Made by a program: the position numbers and the translations under genes. From Lachnospiraceae bacterium (GTDB lineage Bacteria; Bacillota_A; Clostridia; Lachnospirales; Lachnospiraceae), in assembly GCA_016287765.1 (NCBI GenBank), contig JAEEWS010000011.1, positions 9,108 through 73,107 on the forward strand: DNA of 64,000 nt, read 5' to 3'. The notes below the pieces were generated by a model that searched no databases, was not told the DNA's origin, and saw only the letters and a list, made by a program, of their open reading frames with translations. Every line of letters begins with the position of its first letter. Position 1 is the first letter of the stretch. Below are positions 22,914 to 31,564 of the stretch, piece by piece.

Positions 22914-24329
22914 TTACTCCTCAGTCTTCTTGGGAGCTGCCTTCTTTGCTGTTGTCTTCTTTACGGGAGCCTTCTTCTCTTCAGCGTCGTCTTCAGCTTC
23001 ATCCTTCTTGGGAGCTGCTTTCTTAGCTGCCTTCTTGGTTCCCTTCTTTTCAACAAGTGTGGAAGAAATGAGATCAACTGCCTTGGTAACACAGATATCT
23101 TCTGCGATGGACTTCTTCTCTGTATCGGTAATGAGCTCCTTCAGCTTGTCAATTTCCATCTGATACTGCTCAGCCATCTTCTTGATCTCTTCTTCGATCT
23201 CTTCGTCTGTTGCCTTGAAGCCTTCTGCCTTAGCTACTGCTTCAAGAACGAGTCTGCTCTTGATCCTCTTTTCAGCCTGAGGACGGATCTGCTCCATGAG
23301 CTTCTCTTCGTTAAGGCCCGTAAACTTGAAGTACATATCAATGGTAAGGCCCTGCTGTCTCATTCTGCTTACGAAGTCATCATACATCTGCTCAACCTGA
23401 GTATCGATCATGGGAGCGGGGATGTCCATCTTTGCGTCTGCAATGATAGCTTCAACGGCAGCATCTTCCTTAGCGGACTTTGCAGCCTTTTCCTTATCCT
23501 CTTCCAGCTTCTTCTTTACATCAGCCTTATATTCTTCAAATGTATCAAATTCGGAAACATCCTGTGCAAAATCATCATCAAGTGCAGGAAGTTCCTTCTT
23601 CTTAATGCCGTTAACCTTTGTCTTGAATACAGCAGGCTTTCCTGCGAGGTTGGGAGCATGATACTCTGTGGGGAAAGTTACGTTAACATCAAACTCATCG
23701 CCGATGCTGTGGCCGATGATCTGATCTTCAAAACCGTCGATGAAGGAATGGGATCCGATAACCAGCTCATGGTTTTCGCCCTTACCGCCTTCAAAAGGAA
23801 CTCCGTCAACAGAGCCTTCATAATCGATGATAGCCATATCTCCGTCCTGAACCGCTCTGTCCTCAACGGTAACCATACGGCTGTTCTGCTCCTGAGCCTT
23901 AAGGATCTCAGCATTGATATCATCCTCTGTAACTGTTGTATCAACTGCCTCAACCTCAATGCCCTTATAATTTCCGATCTCAGCCTCGGGCTTAACTGCC
24001 ACTTCAGCGGAGAAAACAAAATCCTTACCGTCTTCAAGCTCTACAACATCAATGCCGGGACGGGAAACGATCTCAAGTCCTGACTCTTTTGCTGCCTGCG
24101 CATAAGCCTCGGGAATAACCTCGTTAGCGGCATCTTCATAGAAAACACCCTTGCCATACATCTTTTCGATAATGCTTCTGGGTGCCTTGCCCTTTCTGAA
24201 GCCCTGGATTTCAATCTTGTTCTTGTTCTTCTGATAAGCCTTTTCAATAGCCTTTTCAAATTCTGAAGCCTCAACTGTGATGATGAGCTTCACCATGTTC
24301 TTCTGCTCGAGATTCTCGATCTTTACCAT
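22914..24329 (-). CDS. tig: Trigger factor chaperone with Lys/Ala-rich tail
   Basis: 471 residues. The ribosome-binding N-terminal domain contains GFRKGKAPRSIIEKMYG, the signature loop that docks on L23. The FKBP-like prolyl isomerase domain (about 150-245) shows DGDMAIIDYEGSVDGVPFEGG, and the C-terminal chaperone arms run to about residue 425. The last 45 or so residues are a low-complexity Lys/Ala/Pro/Glu tail with KKAAPKK and KKTTAKKAAPKK motifs reminiscent of histone H1-like tails, not part of the canonical fold. It leads the tig-clpP-clpX operon. Confidence 0.95.
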   Translation of the reverse strand: MVKIENLEQKNMVKLIITVEASEFEKAIEKAYQKNKNKIEIQGFRKGKAPRSIIEKMYGKGVFYEDAANEVIPEAYAQAAKESGLEIVSRPGIDVVELEDGKDFVFSAEVAVKPEAEIGNYKGIEVEAVDTTVTEDDINAEILKAQEQNSRMVTVEDRAVQDGDMAIIDYEGSVDGVPFEGGKGENHELVIGSHSFIDGFEDQIIGHSIGDEFDVNVTFPTEYHAPNLAGKPAVFKTKVNGIKKKELPALDDDFAQDVSEFDTFEEYKADVKKKLEEDKEKAAKSAKEDAAVEAIIADAKMDIPAPMIDTQVEQMYDDFVSRMRQQGLTIDMYFKFTGLNEEKLMEQIRPQAEKRIKSRLVLEAVAKAEGFKATDEEIEEEIKKMAEQYQMEIDKLKELITDTEKKSIAEDICVTKAVDLISSTLVEKKGTKKAAKKAAPKKDEAEDDAEEKKAPVKKTTAKKAAPKKTEE

Positions 24330-24362
24330 GTTAAAAATACTCCTTTTCTTATGCGAACTTTT

Positions 24363-24398
24363 ATATTATGTCATCTATTTTCAGTCTGCAAAATAGAT
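24363..24398 (-). promoter_or_regulatory. tig: tig-clpPX promoter with overlapping inverted repeat
   Basis: Minus-strand -35 TTGCAG (24391-24386), 17-bp spacer, -10 TAATAT (24368-24363). A 9-bp inverted repeat, ATCTATTTT-N8-AAAATAGAT (24373-24398), covers the -35 and the spacer. It could be an operator or a weak end for the upstream glmM transcript (no T run follows). Confidence 0.55.
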
Positions 24399-24401
24399 AT
24401 A

Positions 24402-25745
24402 TTAGCAGACATGACCGCATTTTGCAAGTACTTCGATCAAATCATCGACAACTTTCTCACAAGTGTCCATTGATGCCGCTTCCGCCATTACTCTGATCAG
24501 AGGCTCGGTTCCGGACTCTCTCAAAAGCACTCTGCCTTCATCCGCCAGCTTCTTTTCGGCTTCAGCCACGGCAGCCTTTACTCTTTCATCTTCCCTTGCC
24601 GCCTTCTTGTCCTTGACCCTCACGTTTTTAAGCACCTGAGGATAGGTCTTCATGTCCTTGGAAAGCTCGGATATGGGGAGCTTGGACTCAAGCATTACTT
24701 CCATTACCTTTACGGAAGTAAGGATACCGTCTCCGGTCTTTGCATATTTGGAGAAGATGATATGCCCGGAGTTCTCTCCTCCGAGAGAGTGACCGTTCTT
24801 CATCATGTTCTCAAAAACGTACTTATCTCCCACCTTGGTCTGTTCGTATCTGATGCCCTTTTTCTCAAGAGCCTTGTACAGTCCCATGTTAGACATTACC
24901 GTTGTGACCAGCGTATTATTGTTCAGTTCTCCTCTCTGAGCCATATATACGGCGCACATATACATGATCCTGTCGCCGTCCACAACGTTACCCTTTTCAT
25001 CGACGCAGATACATCTGTCTGCATCTCCGTCATAGGCAAACCCCACATCCAGTTTATTTTCAACCACAAACTTCTGAAGATTTTCTACATGTGTGGAACC
25101 ACAATCAAGATTGATGTTTAATCCATCGGGTTCATTTCCTCTCACATAGGTCTTTGCTCCGAGAGCATCGAAAACCCCCTTTGCTACAGTTGTAGCAGAT
25201 CCGTTGGCCAGATCCAGCCCCACCTTGATACCGTCAAAAGAACGGGTAGCTAAAGAGATAAGGTGTCCGATATAACGGTTTCGGCCCATGGCATAATCCA
25301 GGGTCTTTCCTATTGCATCTCTCTTGGCAAGAGGAAGATTGTCTTCTTCCGAATCGATATAATCCTCTATGAGCCCTTCTATTTCGGCTTCGAGTTTAAA
25401 CCCTTCACCGTTTATGATCTTAATCCCGTTATCGTAATAAGGATTGTGACTGGCAGTGATCATGATCCCGCAATCAAAGCCTTCGCTTCTTACCACATAA
25501 GATACACTGGGAGTCGTGGTTACATGAAGCAGATAGACATCCGCTCCGCCTGCGGTGAGTCCCGCAACCAGCGAGTATTCAAACATATAGCTTGATCGTC
25601 TGGTATCCTTACCTATAACGATCTTAGCCTTATGATCCTTACCGTAATAGCAACCCAAAAACCTGCCGACTTTGAAAGCATGTTCCACCGTGAGGTCAAC
25701 ATTTGCTTCCCCCCTGAATCCGTCGGTACCAAAATACTTACCCAT
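24402..25745 (-). CDS. glmM: Phosphoglucosamine mutase
   Basis: 447 residues. The phosphoserine is S99 in ITASHNPY; the Mg-binding loop is DGDADR and the phosphate-binding C-terminal loop is RESGTEPLIRVM. The N-terminus GKYFGTDGFRGEAN is typical of GlmM rather than phosphomannomutase. It makes glucosamine-1-phosphate for UDP-GlcNAc and peptidoglycan. It starts 28 bp after the GGDEF gene on the same strand, so the two are likely cotranscribed. Confidence 0.95.
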   Translation of the reverse strand: MGKYFGTDGFRGEANVDLTVEHAFKVGRFLGCYYGKDHKAKIVIGKDTRRSSYMFEYSLVAGLTAGGADVYLLHVTTTPSVSYVVRSEGFDCGIMITASHNPYYDNGIKIINGEGFKLEAEIEGLIEDYIDSEEDNLPLAKRDAIGKTLDYAMGRNRYIGHLISLATRSFDGIKVGLDLANGSATTVAKGVFDALGAKTYVRGNEPDGLNINLDCGSTHVENLQKFVVENKLDVGFAYDGDADRCICVDEKGNVVDGDRIMYMCAVYMAQRGELNNNTLVTTVMSNMGLYKALEKKGIRYEQTKVGDKYVFENMMKNGHSLGGENSGHIIFSKYAKTGDGILTSVKVMEVMLESKLPISELSKDMKTYPQVLKNVRVKDKKAAREDERVKAAVAEAEKKLADEGRVLLRESGTEPLIRVMAEAASMDTCEKVVDDLIEVLAKCGHVC

Positions 25746-25773
25746 TTCTCAAATAACTCCAATCTTCTTTTTA

Positions 25774-26922
25774 TTAATTAGCATCTGAATTTCTTTTGGC
25801 GATGCGTAATTTTCTGTTGCATTCCACTCTGTTTCTACCGTTCGTCTTAGCCTTGTACAGATATTTATCCGCCTTATTGTAAACAGAGGTGAAACTTGAC
25901 TGCTCATCCAGTTCAGTGAGATAAACACCGATACTGACCGTAACCACGTCTCCCTTGCCCGTTGCATGAGGGATGCCCATGGCTTCCACGCTTGAACGTA
26001 CTTCCTCGCCTATACCCAATATCGAAGGTGCATCCATACCGTAAACAAAAATAAGGAACTCTTCTCCTCCTATCCTGGAGGTAAAGCCTCTGTTGCCTAC
26101 TGTATCAGCAACACACTTGGCCACCATCTGCAGACATCTGTCGCCCTGTACATGACCATATCCGTCATTGTACTTTTTAAAATGGTCTATGTCCAGGATC
26201 ATCATACCGATAAGGGATCTGTTCTCCTGGCAGGCCTTGAATATCTTCTTTGTTGCTCTTTCAAGCCCTCTTCTGTTTATGAGACCCGTAAGAGGATCTC
26301 TCTCCGCCTGGCGTACCTCTTTCTTTGCAATAAGCTCCTGTCTTGCCAGTTCTGTCCTCATTTCCCTGCTTTCCTTTGCAAGCACATAAGAAAAAACATG
26401 AGCCACAAGAACAAAAATGTATTGCATATAGCTTAAAGGCTTTCCGATATTGTAGGCTATTATGGCCACTATCGCCAGTTCTGCCGCTTCGGCGATCATG
26501 ACGACGATATAGGCGGGTGTATTGAACACCACCGTATATGCACAAAAGATAACTGCCAGATAATAAAGGCATATGCTGTCGAAACACTCTGTGGTTATCA
26601 CCGAGAGAAAGGTACCGTAAATTATCATAAAGGTAACGAAGATGTAGGGAACCACAGTATAGTATTCCCTTGCTTCATTCTGATCGATGATCTGGAAGAT
26701 AATACCGAAGATAGCACAGATAAAAGAAAATACAGCACCGGGAACAATGAACGAAATGTTCGTTTCCGTAAGATACAGAGTTCCCATAAGGATCACCGAA
26801 ACTGCGGCAAAAACGCCGAGAGCAAAAGCTCCCGCACGGCATCGGATAACATTGCTCTTACCGATGATGTCGTTGAACTCTTTTCTCATCAATATATTTT
26901 TGGGTGCTCTTCTTTCCTGCAT
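25774..26922 (-). CDS. Membrane-bound GGDEF diguanylate cyclase
   Basis: 382 residues from the ATG at 26922, set by GAGAAGGTGGAGT. The N-terminal half (about 25-190) carries six hydrophobic helices without a large periplasmic loop. The C-terminal GGDEF domain (215-370) has DPLTGLINRRG, the substrate segment DIDHFKKYNDGYGH and the active site GGEEF (285-289). No RxxD inhibitory site precedes it (RGFT instead), so product inhibition is not expected. It should make c-di-GMP at the membrane. It precedes glmM in the same operon. Confidence 0.9.
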   Translation of the reverse strand: MQERRAPKNILMRKEFNDIIGKSNVIRCRAGAFALGVFAAVSVILMGTLYLTETNISFIVPGAVFSFICAIFGIIFQIIDQNEAREYYTVVPYIFVTFMIIYGTFLSVITTECFDSICLYYLAVIFCAYTVVFNTPAYIVVMIAEAAELAIVAIIAYNIGKPLSYMQYIFVLVAHVFSYVLAKESREMRTELARQELIAKKEVRQAERDPLTGLINRRGLERATKKIFKACQENRSLIGMMILDIDHFKKYNDGYGHVQGDRCLQMVAKCVADTVGNRGFTSRIGGEEFLIFVYGMDAPSILGIGEEVRSSVEAMGIPHATGKGDVVTVSIGVYLTELDEQSSFTSVYNKADKYLYKAKTNGRNRVECNRKLRIAKRNSDAN

Positions 26923-26970
26923 ACTCCACCTTCTCAACTGTCAAAAAAACAGAATTTCACAGTTCTTTTT

Positions 26971-26999
26971 ATTATAACATATATATTTTTTTAACGCAA
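26971..26999 (-). promoter_or_regulatory. Promoter of the GGDEF-glmM transcript
   Basis: Minus strand: TTGCGT (26999-26994), 17-bp spacer, TATAAT (26976-26971), embedded in A+T-rich DNA. Confidence 0.65.
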
Positions 27000-27002
27000 C
27001 GA

Positions 27003-27032
27003 AAAAGGACGGGAAGCACTTCCCGCCCTTTT
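27003..27032. terminator. Terminator of the ABC exporter operon
   Basis: Fourteen-base arms AAAAGGACGGGAAG/CTTCCCGCCCTTTT with one mismatch and a 2-nt loop; T-rich on the minus strand. It lies downstream of the permease gene that stops at 27061. Confidence 0.8.
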
Positions 27033-27060
27033 CCTACTACTTTGTAACTCTCTCTTCTCT

Positions 27061-28410
27061 TTATTGATTTGATTTCATGGCCTCTATAGCCGAAATCTTC
27101 GTCGCTCTTCTGGCCGGGATATAACCCGAAACCACGCCCACAAACATTCCGAATAACGCTGCCGCAAAAGGCAGCCAGAAAGGAATGACGGAGAACTTTG
27201 CGCCCTCCACATCATAAACCGCACTGGTCTGCATGATGGCCGCAAATATGGGCTGTCCGTATTTGTTTATTCCGAAGGATACCAGATAACTGATGATAAT
27301 TCCTATGATACCACCCATAAGGCCGATGAGGGCAGCTTCATAAAGGAACAGTCTTCTGATGTCATAAACCTTACATCCCAACACCTTCATGATACCGATC
27401 TCTCTTGTTCTTTCATAGATGGACATGACCATGGTATTTGCAATGTTGATGGCAGATACCAGCATGGCCAGTGCACCTATGGCACCGAGAACGATCTGGA
27501 TCATATTTGATGTCTGCTGCAAAGGCTCCAGGTACTGCATATCACTGTATGTACCGTAACCCAGTTCCTTTATGGCATCCTGTACATCGGTCACATTATC
27601 GATATTATCCACGTTAACATAGATGGATGAATAGGATTCCAGCACCTGCATGGCTCTTTTTCTGTCTGCCACGGTAAGAGTGGAAGCATATTCCTTCCAT
27701 ATCTCCTTAAAGAAAGCCATGTCCATGTAGCAGGTGGAATTGTATTCCCAGTTATCGGACTCTGCCATTACTGCAAAGTTGCCTTTACCCGGATTCATTT
27801 CTAACTTAAAATCTTTTTTTCTTGGATTCTTCTGGTAGTTCCATTCCGGGAATACAAAAGTAACCTTTTCGTCCGTAGGATCCACTACCTTTGTTTCGTA
27901 TTTACGTCCACTGCTGTAATAAAAATTCTGCAGTGTTCCGTTGGAAAATACTATTTTCTTGTAATCATTCTCACTTGGATAGGTCCCGTATGTCAATTCC
28001 GGAAAGCCGAATTCTCCGAATGCATCCCTTCCTATAGCCCTGATCTGGGTATAAGTCGAGTATTTTCCGCTTTTCAATTGGCCGCTTTGGTCAATTATGG
28101 GTGCTATGGCTTTCACGTGCTCGATACCTCTGAGTGCGTTCACCAGATTATCATCCAGTACCTGTTTGGACTCTCCGGCCCAGTTGCCGTTTTCGTCGAA
28201 ATTCACACTGTATTGCTCGATCCGGATGATGGTCATGGCACCGTTTTCCATATAAGTCTTTTCAAAGGTTTCGTTTATGCCTATGCCTATGGAGACCATG
28301 GAAACGATGGAAACGGTACCTATGATAACGCCCACGACCGTAAGAGCTGTTCGGGCTTTTCTTCTGGAAAGATTACGAAGACCCATTTTTAATAAGTCCC
28401 ATAAATTCAT
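27061..28410 (-). CDS. MacB/FtsX-like ABC transporter permease
   Basis: 449 residues. An N-terminal membrane helix follows the typical start NLWDLLKMGLRNLSRRKART, then a large extracytoplasmic MacB-type domain (about 45-300) and three C-terminal helices of the FtsX fold (about 305-330, 350-385, 400-430) with SIYERTREIGIMKVLGC between them and the end GYIPARRATKISAIEAMK. Such permeases use mechanotransmission to move lipoproteins, peptides or drugs, not classical transport. It is the third gene of ATPase, surface protein, permease, 14 bp after the surface protein. Confidence 0.9.
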   Translation of the reverse strand: MNLWDLLKMGLRNLSRRKARTALTVVGVIIGTVSIVSMVSIGIGINETFEKTYMENGAMTIIRIEQYSVNFDENGNWAGESKQVLDDNLVNALRGIEHVKAIAPIIDQSGQLKSGKYSTYTQIRAIGRDAFGEFGFPELTYGTYPSENDYKKIVFSNGTLQNFYYSSGRKYETKVVDPTDEKVTFVFPEWNYQKNPRKKDFKLEMNPGKGNFAVMAESDNWEYNSTCYMDMAFFKEIWKEYASTLTVADRKRAMQVLESYSSIYVNVDNIDNVTDVQDAIKELGYGTYSDMQYLEPLQQTSNMIQIVLGAIGALAMLVSAINIANTMVMSIYERTREIGIMKVLGCKVYDIRRLFLYEAALIGLMGGIIGIIISYLVSFGINKYGQPIFAAIMQTSAVYDVEGAKFSVIPFWLPFAAALFGMFVGVVSGYIPARRATKISAIEAMKSNQ

Positions 28411-28424
28411 ATAAAAGCCCTCAT

Positions 28425-30644
28425 TTAATCATCAAACTCATCTTCATTGTTCTTTTTCTTTTTTCTCTTAACTACCGTGATAACGATGACAGCCGCAACC
28501 ACAACCACGCCTGCTGCAATACCGCCGATAACTGCGGGGCTTAACTTCTTTCCGCCTTCTCCGGCAACGCCGGGGTCAATTCCCGGATCCATTCCGGGAT
28601 TCATTCCGGGGAAGTCTATGATGCCGATGTCCATTCCACCGCCGCCGTTGCTTCCATCACCGATATAAACCATGGTACTGTTCTCTCTTGTTACTTCGTC
28701 TCCGTTGGAATCTTCCATATGGATGATGAATCTGAGTTCTGCATCTCCCGATATAAGAGGTCTGACAGAGCATTCAACAAACTCCGGTGAACCGGGTCCT
28801 ATATTACCTATGTAATGGGAATTACCGGTTGCAAGTTCAAAATCACCTTCAACAGTCACATAAACGTTACTGAGCGGTGAACGACCCATATTGTAGAATT
28901 CGAAAGTAAGAGGACAAGGCATTCCCACAACGGGAGTATCCCAGTCACCTACCTGAACATTTTCGCACTGAGCTCTGAGAAGCTCGTTTACCTGAAGGAG
29001 GATCTCGTCATTGGCGGTTACGGCGTTATTTGTCTCTCCGTTCTTTACTTCCGCATCGTATTCATATTCCATCTCTACATTGATGGCATAAGCTCCTGTC
29101 TGAAGGCTTGAAGATGCCTTTAAGTTAATGGCGATCTCGGCCTCCTCTCCCGGAAGGATGTCACTGATAAAGAAGGTATTGCTTCCTGCGGTAACCGAGA
29201 AGCTCTGGCTTGTAACCTTAACCTTGATGTTTCTTGCTACGGATTCATCATTTGTATTCTTGATCTTAAACTTAAACTCAAATTTATCTGCCGCAAGGAT
29301 CTCTTCCTTGTCCGTGGTGAAATTTGTAACCATGAGCTTAGGCTTGGAAACCGTGGTTCCGTCACTGCTGCCTCTGGAAGCCACACAGTTAAGGATATAA
29401 ACGGTAGCGCTTCCATCGATGCCTGCTCCGTGCTTATCCTCAGCCGTAAAGTTAATGGTAAGAGGATTTGTACCTCCCGAAATGTTAGATCCGCACTTAT
29501 AAGTCAGCTTCATCTTCTTTGTGCTTCTTGCCTTAAGATCGCCCACTATGGTGTAAGGGTTGGAATCAATGGGCTCAAAGCCTGAAGAAGAAACATTTCC
29601 CAGAAGGATTTTTACATTTCTGAATTCAGTATCGCCGTTATTTTCAAGATCGAAGTTAATGGTCACTTCCTCCCCTGCCTTGGGCTTTTCGGGAGTCTGT
29701 TTAACATTTTTTACTATAAAGTCGGAAGCTCTTGTAAACTCTTCCACGCCTTCGATATTAACCACCACATAATAACTGGAATCGGTGTAGGATGCTCCCG
29801 AATAATCTCTGCAGCTTACCGTAATGGGAAGGTTAAGTGTCTGGGATTTGGCATCCGCATCCACCATGAAACCGAAGAGTGCGTAGAAGCCCTCTCCTGT
29901 ATCTGCGGATTCCATCTTCTGCTTCATGGCTGTTCCCGAAGAAACCAGACAGGCACTTCCTCCGATGGAAACATAGACATCATATGCCTTAAGGTCTCCC
30001 ACATTGGTCATGCTTACGGGGATGTTCAGCTGTTCTCCTGCCTTTCCCTTTGCCTTGGGATTTCCGTTAAGTACGAACAGAGGCTCGCTGCTGGATGTAA
30101 CCACATCAAGGCCGATCTTAAAAGCCCCCGTGTTTGCATAGGTGGGATTTCTGTCTCCGTCATAGCCGTTGAGTCTGGAATCGTAAGCCGTAAGGCCGTA
30201 CTCCAGTGTACCGATCTTTGCCAGCTTGCTTACCGTGATCGTATATTTAACCTCAACCTCAAGATTGTATCTTAAGTTTACGGTCACAGATTCAAAAGTC
30301 TGATTGTAAGGTGTAACGGTGATGTCGCTGAAGGAAACCATACCATCTTCGGAGCTGCCGATGAATACGGGGTCCATATAGCTCATGGTATTTTCTCTGA
30401 GCATGAATCTCTGGGTTATCTCATATGACTTTCCCGCCTCCACGATCATGCGGTCGGGACCGTAAGTCATCACCAGAGAAGAATCCGGCTGTATCACGCG
30501 ATCCCTGTCGAACTGTGCATATTCACTGTTGTTGTCTGTAAAGTAAGCATATGCTTTCTCGACACCGCTGCCTGCTGTCATGGCACTGACTGTCAAAACG
30601 AGTGCGAACAAAGTGGCCGCAGCTCTCTTAAAAACTGATTTCAT
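28425..30644 (-). CDS. Secreted, C-terminally anchored CARDB-like surface protein
   Basis: 739 residues. Signal peptide at 1-33 (positive KSVFKRAAATLF, hydrophobic core, likely cut after KAYA). The exposed part consists of repeated immunoglobulin-like units of the CARDB/NEW3 type (for example KPKAGEEVTINFDLENNGDT and KPKLMVTNFTTDKEEILAAD). A Gly/Pro-rich spacer (MNPGMDPGIDPGVAG) leads to one membrane helix (about 700-722) and a KRKKKK stop-transfer tail, so it is anchored in the cell membrane. Its place between the ATPase and permease genes of a MacB-like exporter suggests that it is the exporter's extracellular partner. Function is otherwise unknown. Confidence 0.75.
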   Translation of the reverse strand: MKSVFKRAAATLFALVLTVSAMTAGSGVEKAYAYFTDNNSEYAQFDRDRVIQPDSSLVMTYGPDRMIVEAGKSYEITQRFMLRENTMSYMDPVFIGSSEDGMVSFSDITVTPYNQTFESVTVNLRYNLEVEVKYTITVSKLAKIGTLEYGLTAYDSRLNGYDGDRNPTYANTGAFKIGLDVVTSSSEPLFVLNGNPKAKGKAGEQLNIPVSMTNVGDLKAYDVYVSIGGSACLVSSGTAMKQKMESADTGEGFYALFGFMVDADAKSQTLNLPITVSCRDYSGASYTDSSYYVVVNIEGVEEFTRASDFIVKNVKQTPEKPKAGEEVTINFDLENNGDTEFRNVKILLGNVSSSGFEPIDSNPYTIVGDLKARSTKKMKLTYKCGSNISGGTNPLTINFTAEDKHGAGIDGSATVYILNCVASRGSSDGTTVSKPKLMVTNFTTDKEEILAADKFEFKFKIKNTNDESVARNIKVKVTSQSFSVTAGSNTFFISDILPGEEAEIAINLKASSSLQTGAYAINVEMEYEYDAEVKNGETNNAVTANDEILLQVNELLRAQCENVQVGDWDTPVVGMPCPLTFEFYNMGRSPLSNVYVTVEGDFELATGNSHYIGNIGPGSPEFVECSVRPLISGDAELRFIIHMEDSNGDEVTRENSTMVYIGDGSNGGGGMDIGIIDFPGMNPGMDPGIDPGVAGEGGKKLSPAVIGGIAAGVVVVAAVIVITVVKRKKKKNNEDEFDD

Positions 30645-30686
30645 TTTATAGCCTCCTGATTATGATAATGCCTGCTTTTTACGGCA

Positions 30687-31394
30687 CTAATTTATCTTAG
30701 TCTCCACTATCTTACCGTCCGATATGCGGATCACCTTGTCGGCGTATTCCGTCAGCGTCGGATCGTGTGTTACCATTACGATGGTCTGATGATTTTCCTT
30801 GGCCATCTGCTTTATTAACGTCATAACCTCAACTGTTGTCTTTGTATCCAGGTTTCCTGTAGGTTCATCGGCAAAGATGATCTTGGGTTTCGCCACAAAG
30901 GCTCGGGCTATGCCTACTCTCTGTTGCTGACCGCCGCTCATTTCAGAGGGCTTATGGTCCATTCTGTTATCCAGCCCTACTTTCTTAAGCATCTCAACGG
31001 ATTTTTTTCTTCTTATCTTCTTCTTTTCTCTTTTAAAGATCAGAGGCAGCTCCACATTTTCAAGAGCCGTCATGGTTCCTATAAGGTTATAGGACTGAAA
31101 AACAAATCCAAGACTGCTTTGTCTAAACCCGGCAAGTTTTGCTTCGGACATGCCTACTATGTTCTTTCCCCTGAGGATGATCTCCCCCGAGGTAGCTTTT
31201 TCGATACCTGCCAGGAGATTAAGTATAGTGGATTTTCCCGAACCTGATGTTCCGACCAGACAGCAAAATTCACCGTCCATAACATCAAAGGATACATCAT
31301 CAACAGCCCGGATCTTCTCATCGCCCATGCGATAGATCTTTTTAAGATTTTTTACTTCTATCATCTTTTTCCGGGCCTTTTGTTCCTCGTTCAA
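30687..31394 (-). CDS. ABC transporter ATPase, MacB/LolD type
   Basis: 235 residues, start TTG at 31394 with CGGAGGTATGTGC in front. Walker A GTSGSGKST, Q-loop FVFQSYNL, signature MSGGQQQR, Walker B IIFADEP followed by TGNLDT, and H-loop VMVTHD are all intact. The TGNLD segment and length are those of the LolD/MacB/FtsE group that pair with FtsX-type permeases. It is first in the three-gene operon and drives the permease encoded at 27061-28410. Confidence 0.93.
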   Translation of the reverse strand: MNEEQKARKKMIEVKNLKKIYRMGDEKIRAVDDVSFDVMDGEFCCLVGTSGSGKSTILNLLAGIEKATSGEIILRGKNIVGMSEAKLAGFRQSSLGFVFQSYNLIGTMTALENVELPLIFKREKKKIRRKKSVEMLKKVGLDNRMDHKPSEMSGGQQQRVGIARAFVAKPKIIFADEPTGNLDTKTTVEVMTLIKQMAKENHQTIVMVTHDPTLTEYADKVIRISDGKIVETKIN

Positions 31395-31512
31395 AGCACA
31401 TACCTCCGTTTCCTATAAATTTGTTTTGATTAAGTCTCCTTACTATGAGACGTAAAAAAAACTCTTTGGTTTCCCTTTTTGTTACAAAAAAAACAATATT
31501 TTTTATAAAAAT

Positions 31513-31546
31513 GCGGGACATCAAAACCTTCGTTTTGGAGTCCCGC
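31513..31546 (-). terminator. Terminator of the hybrid kinase gene
   Basis: Arms GCGGGAC-TCAAAAC/GTTTTG-GTCCCGC form a stem with a short CTTC loop; on the minus strand it continues into ATTTTTATAAAAAA. It separates the kinase at 31565 from the ABC operon. Confidence 0.75.
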
Positions 31547-31564
31547 TCTGAGCCTTAATTATCT

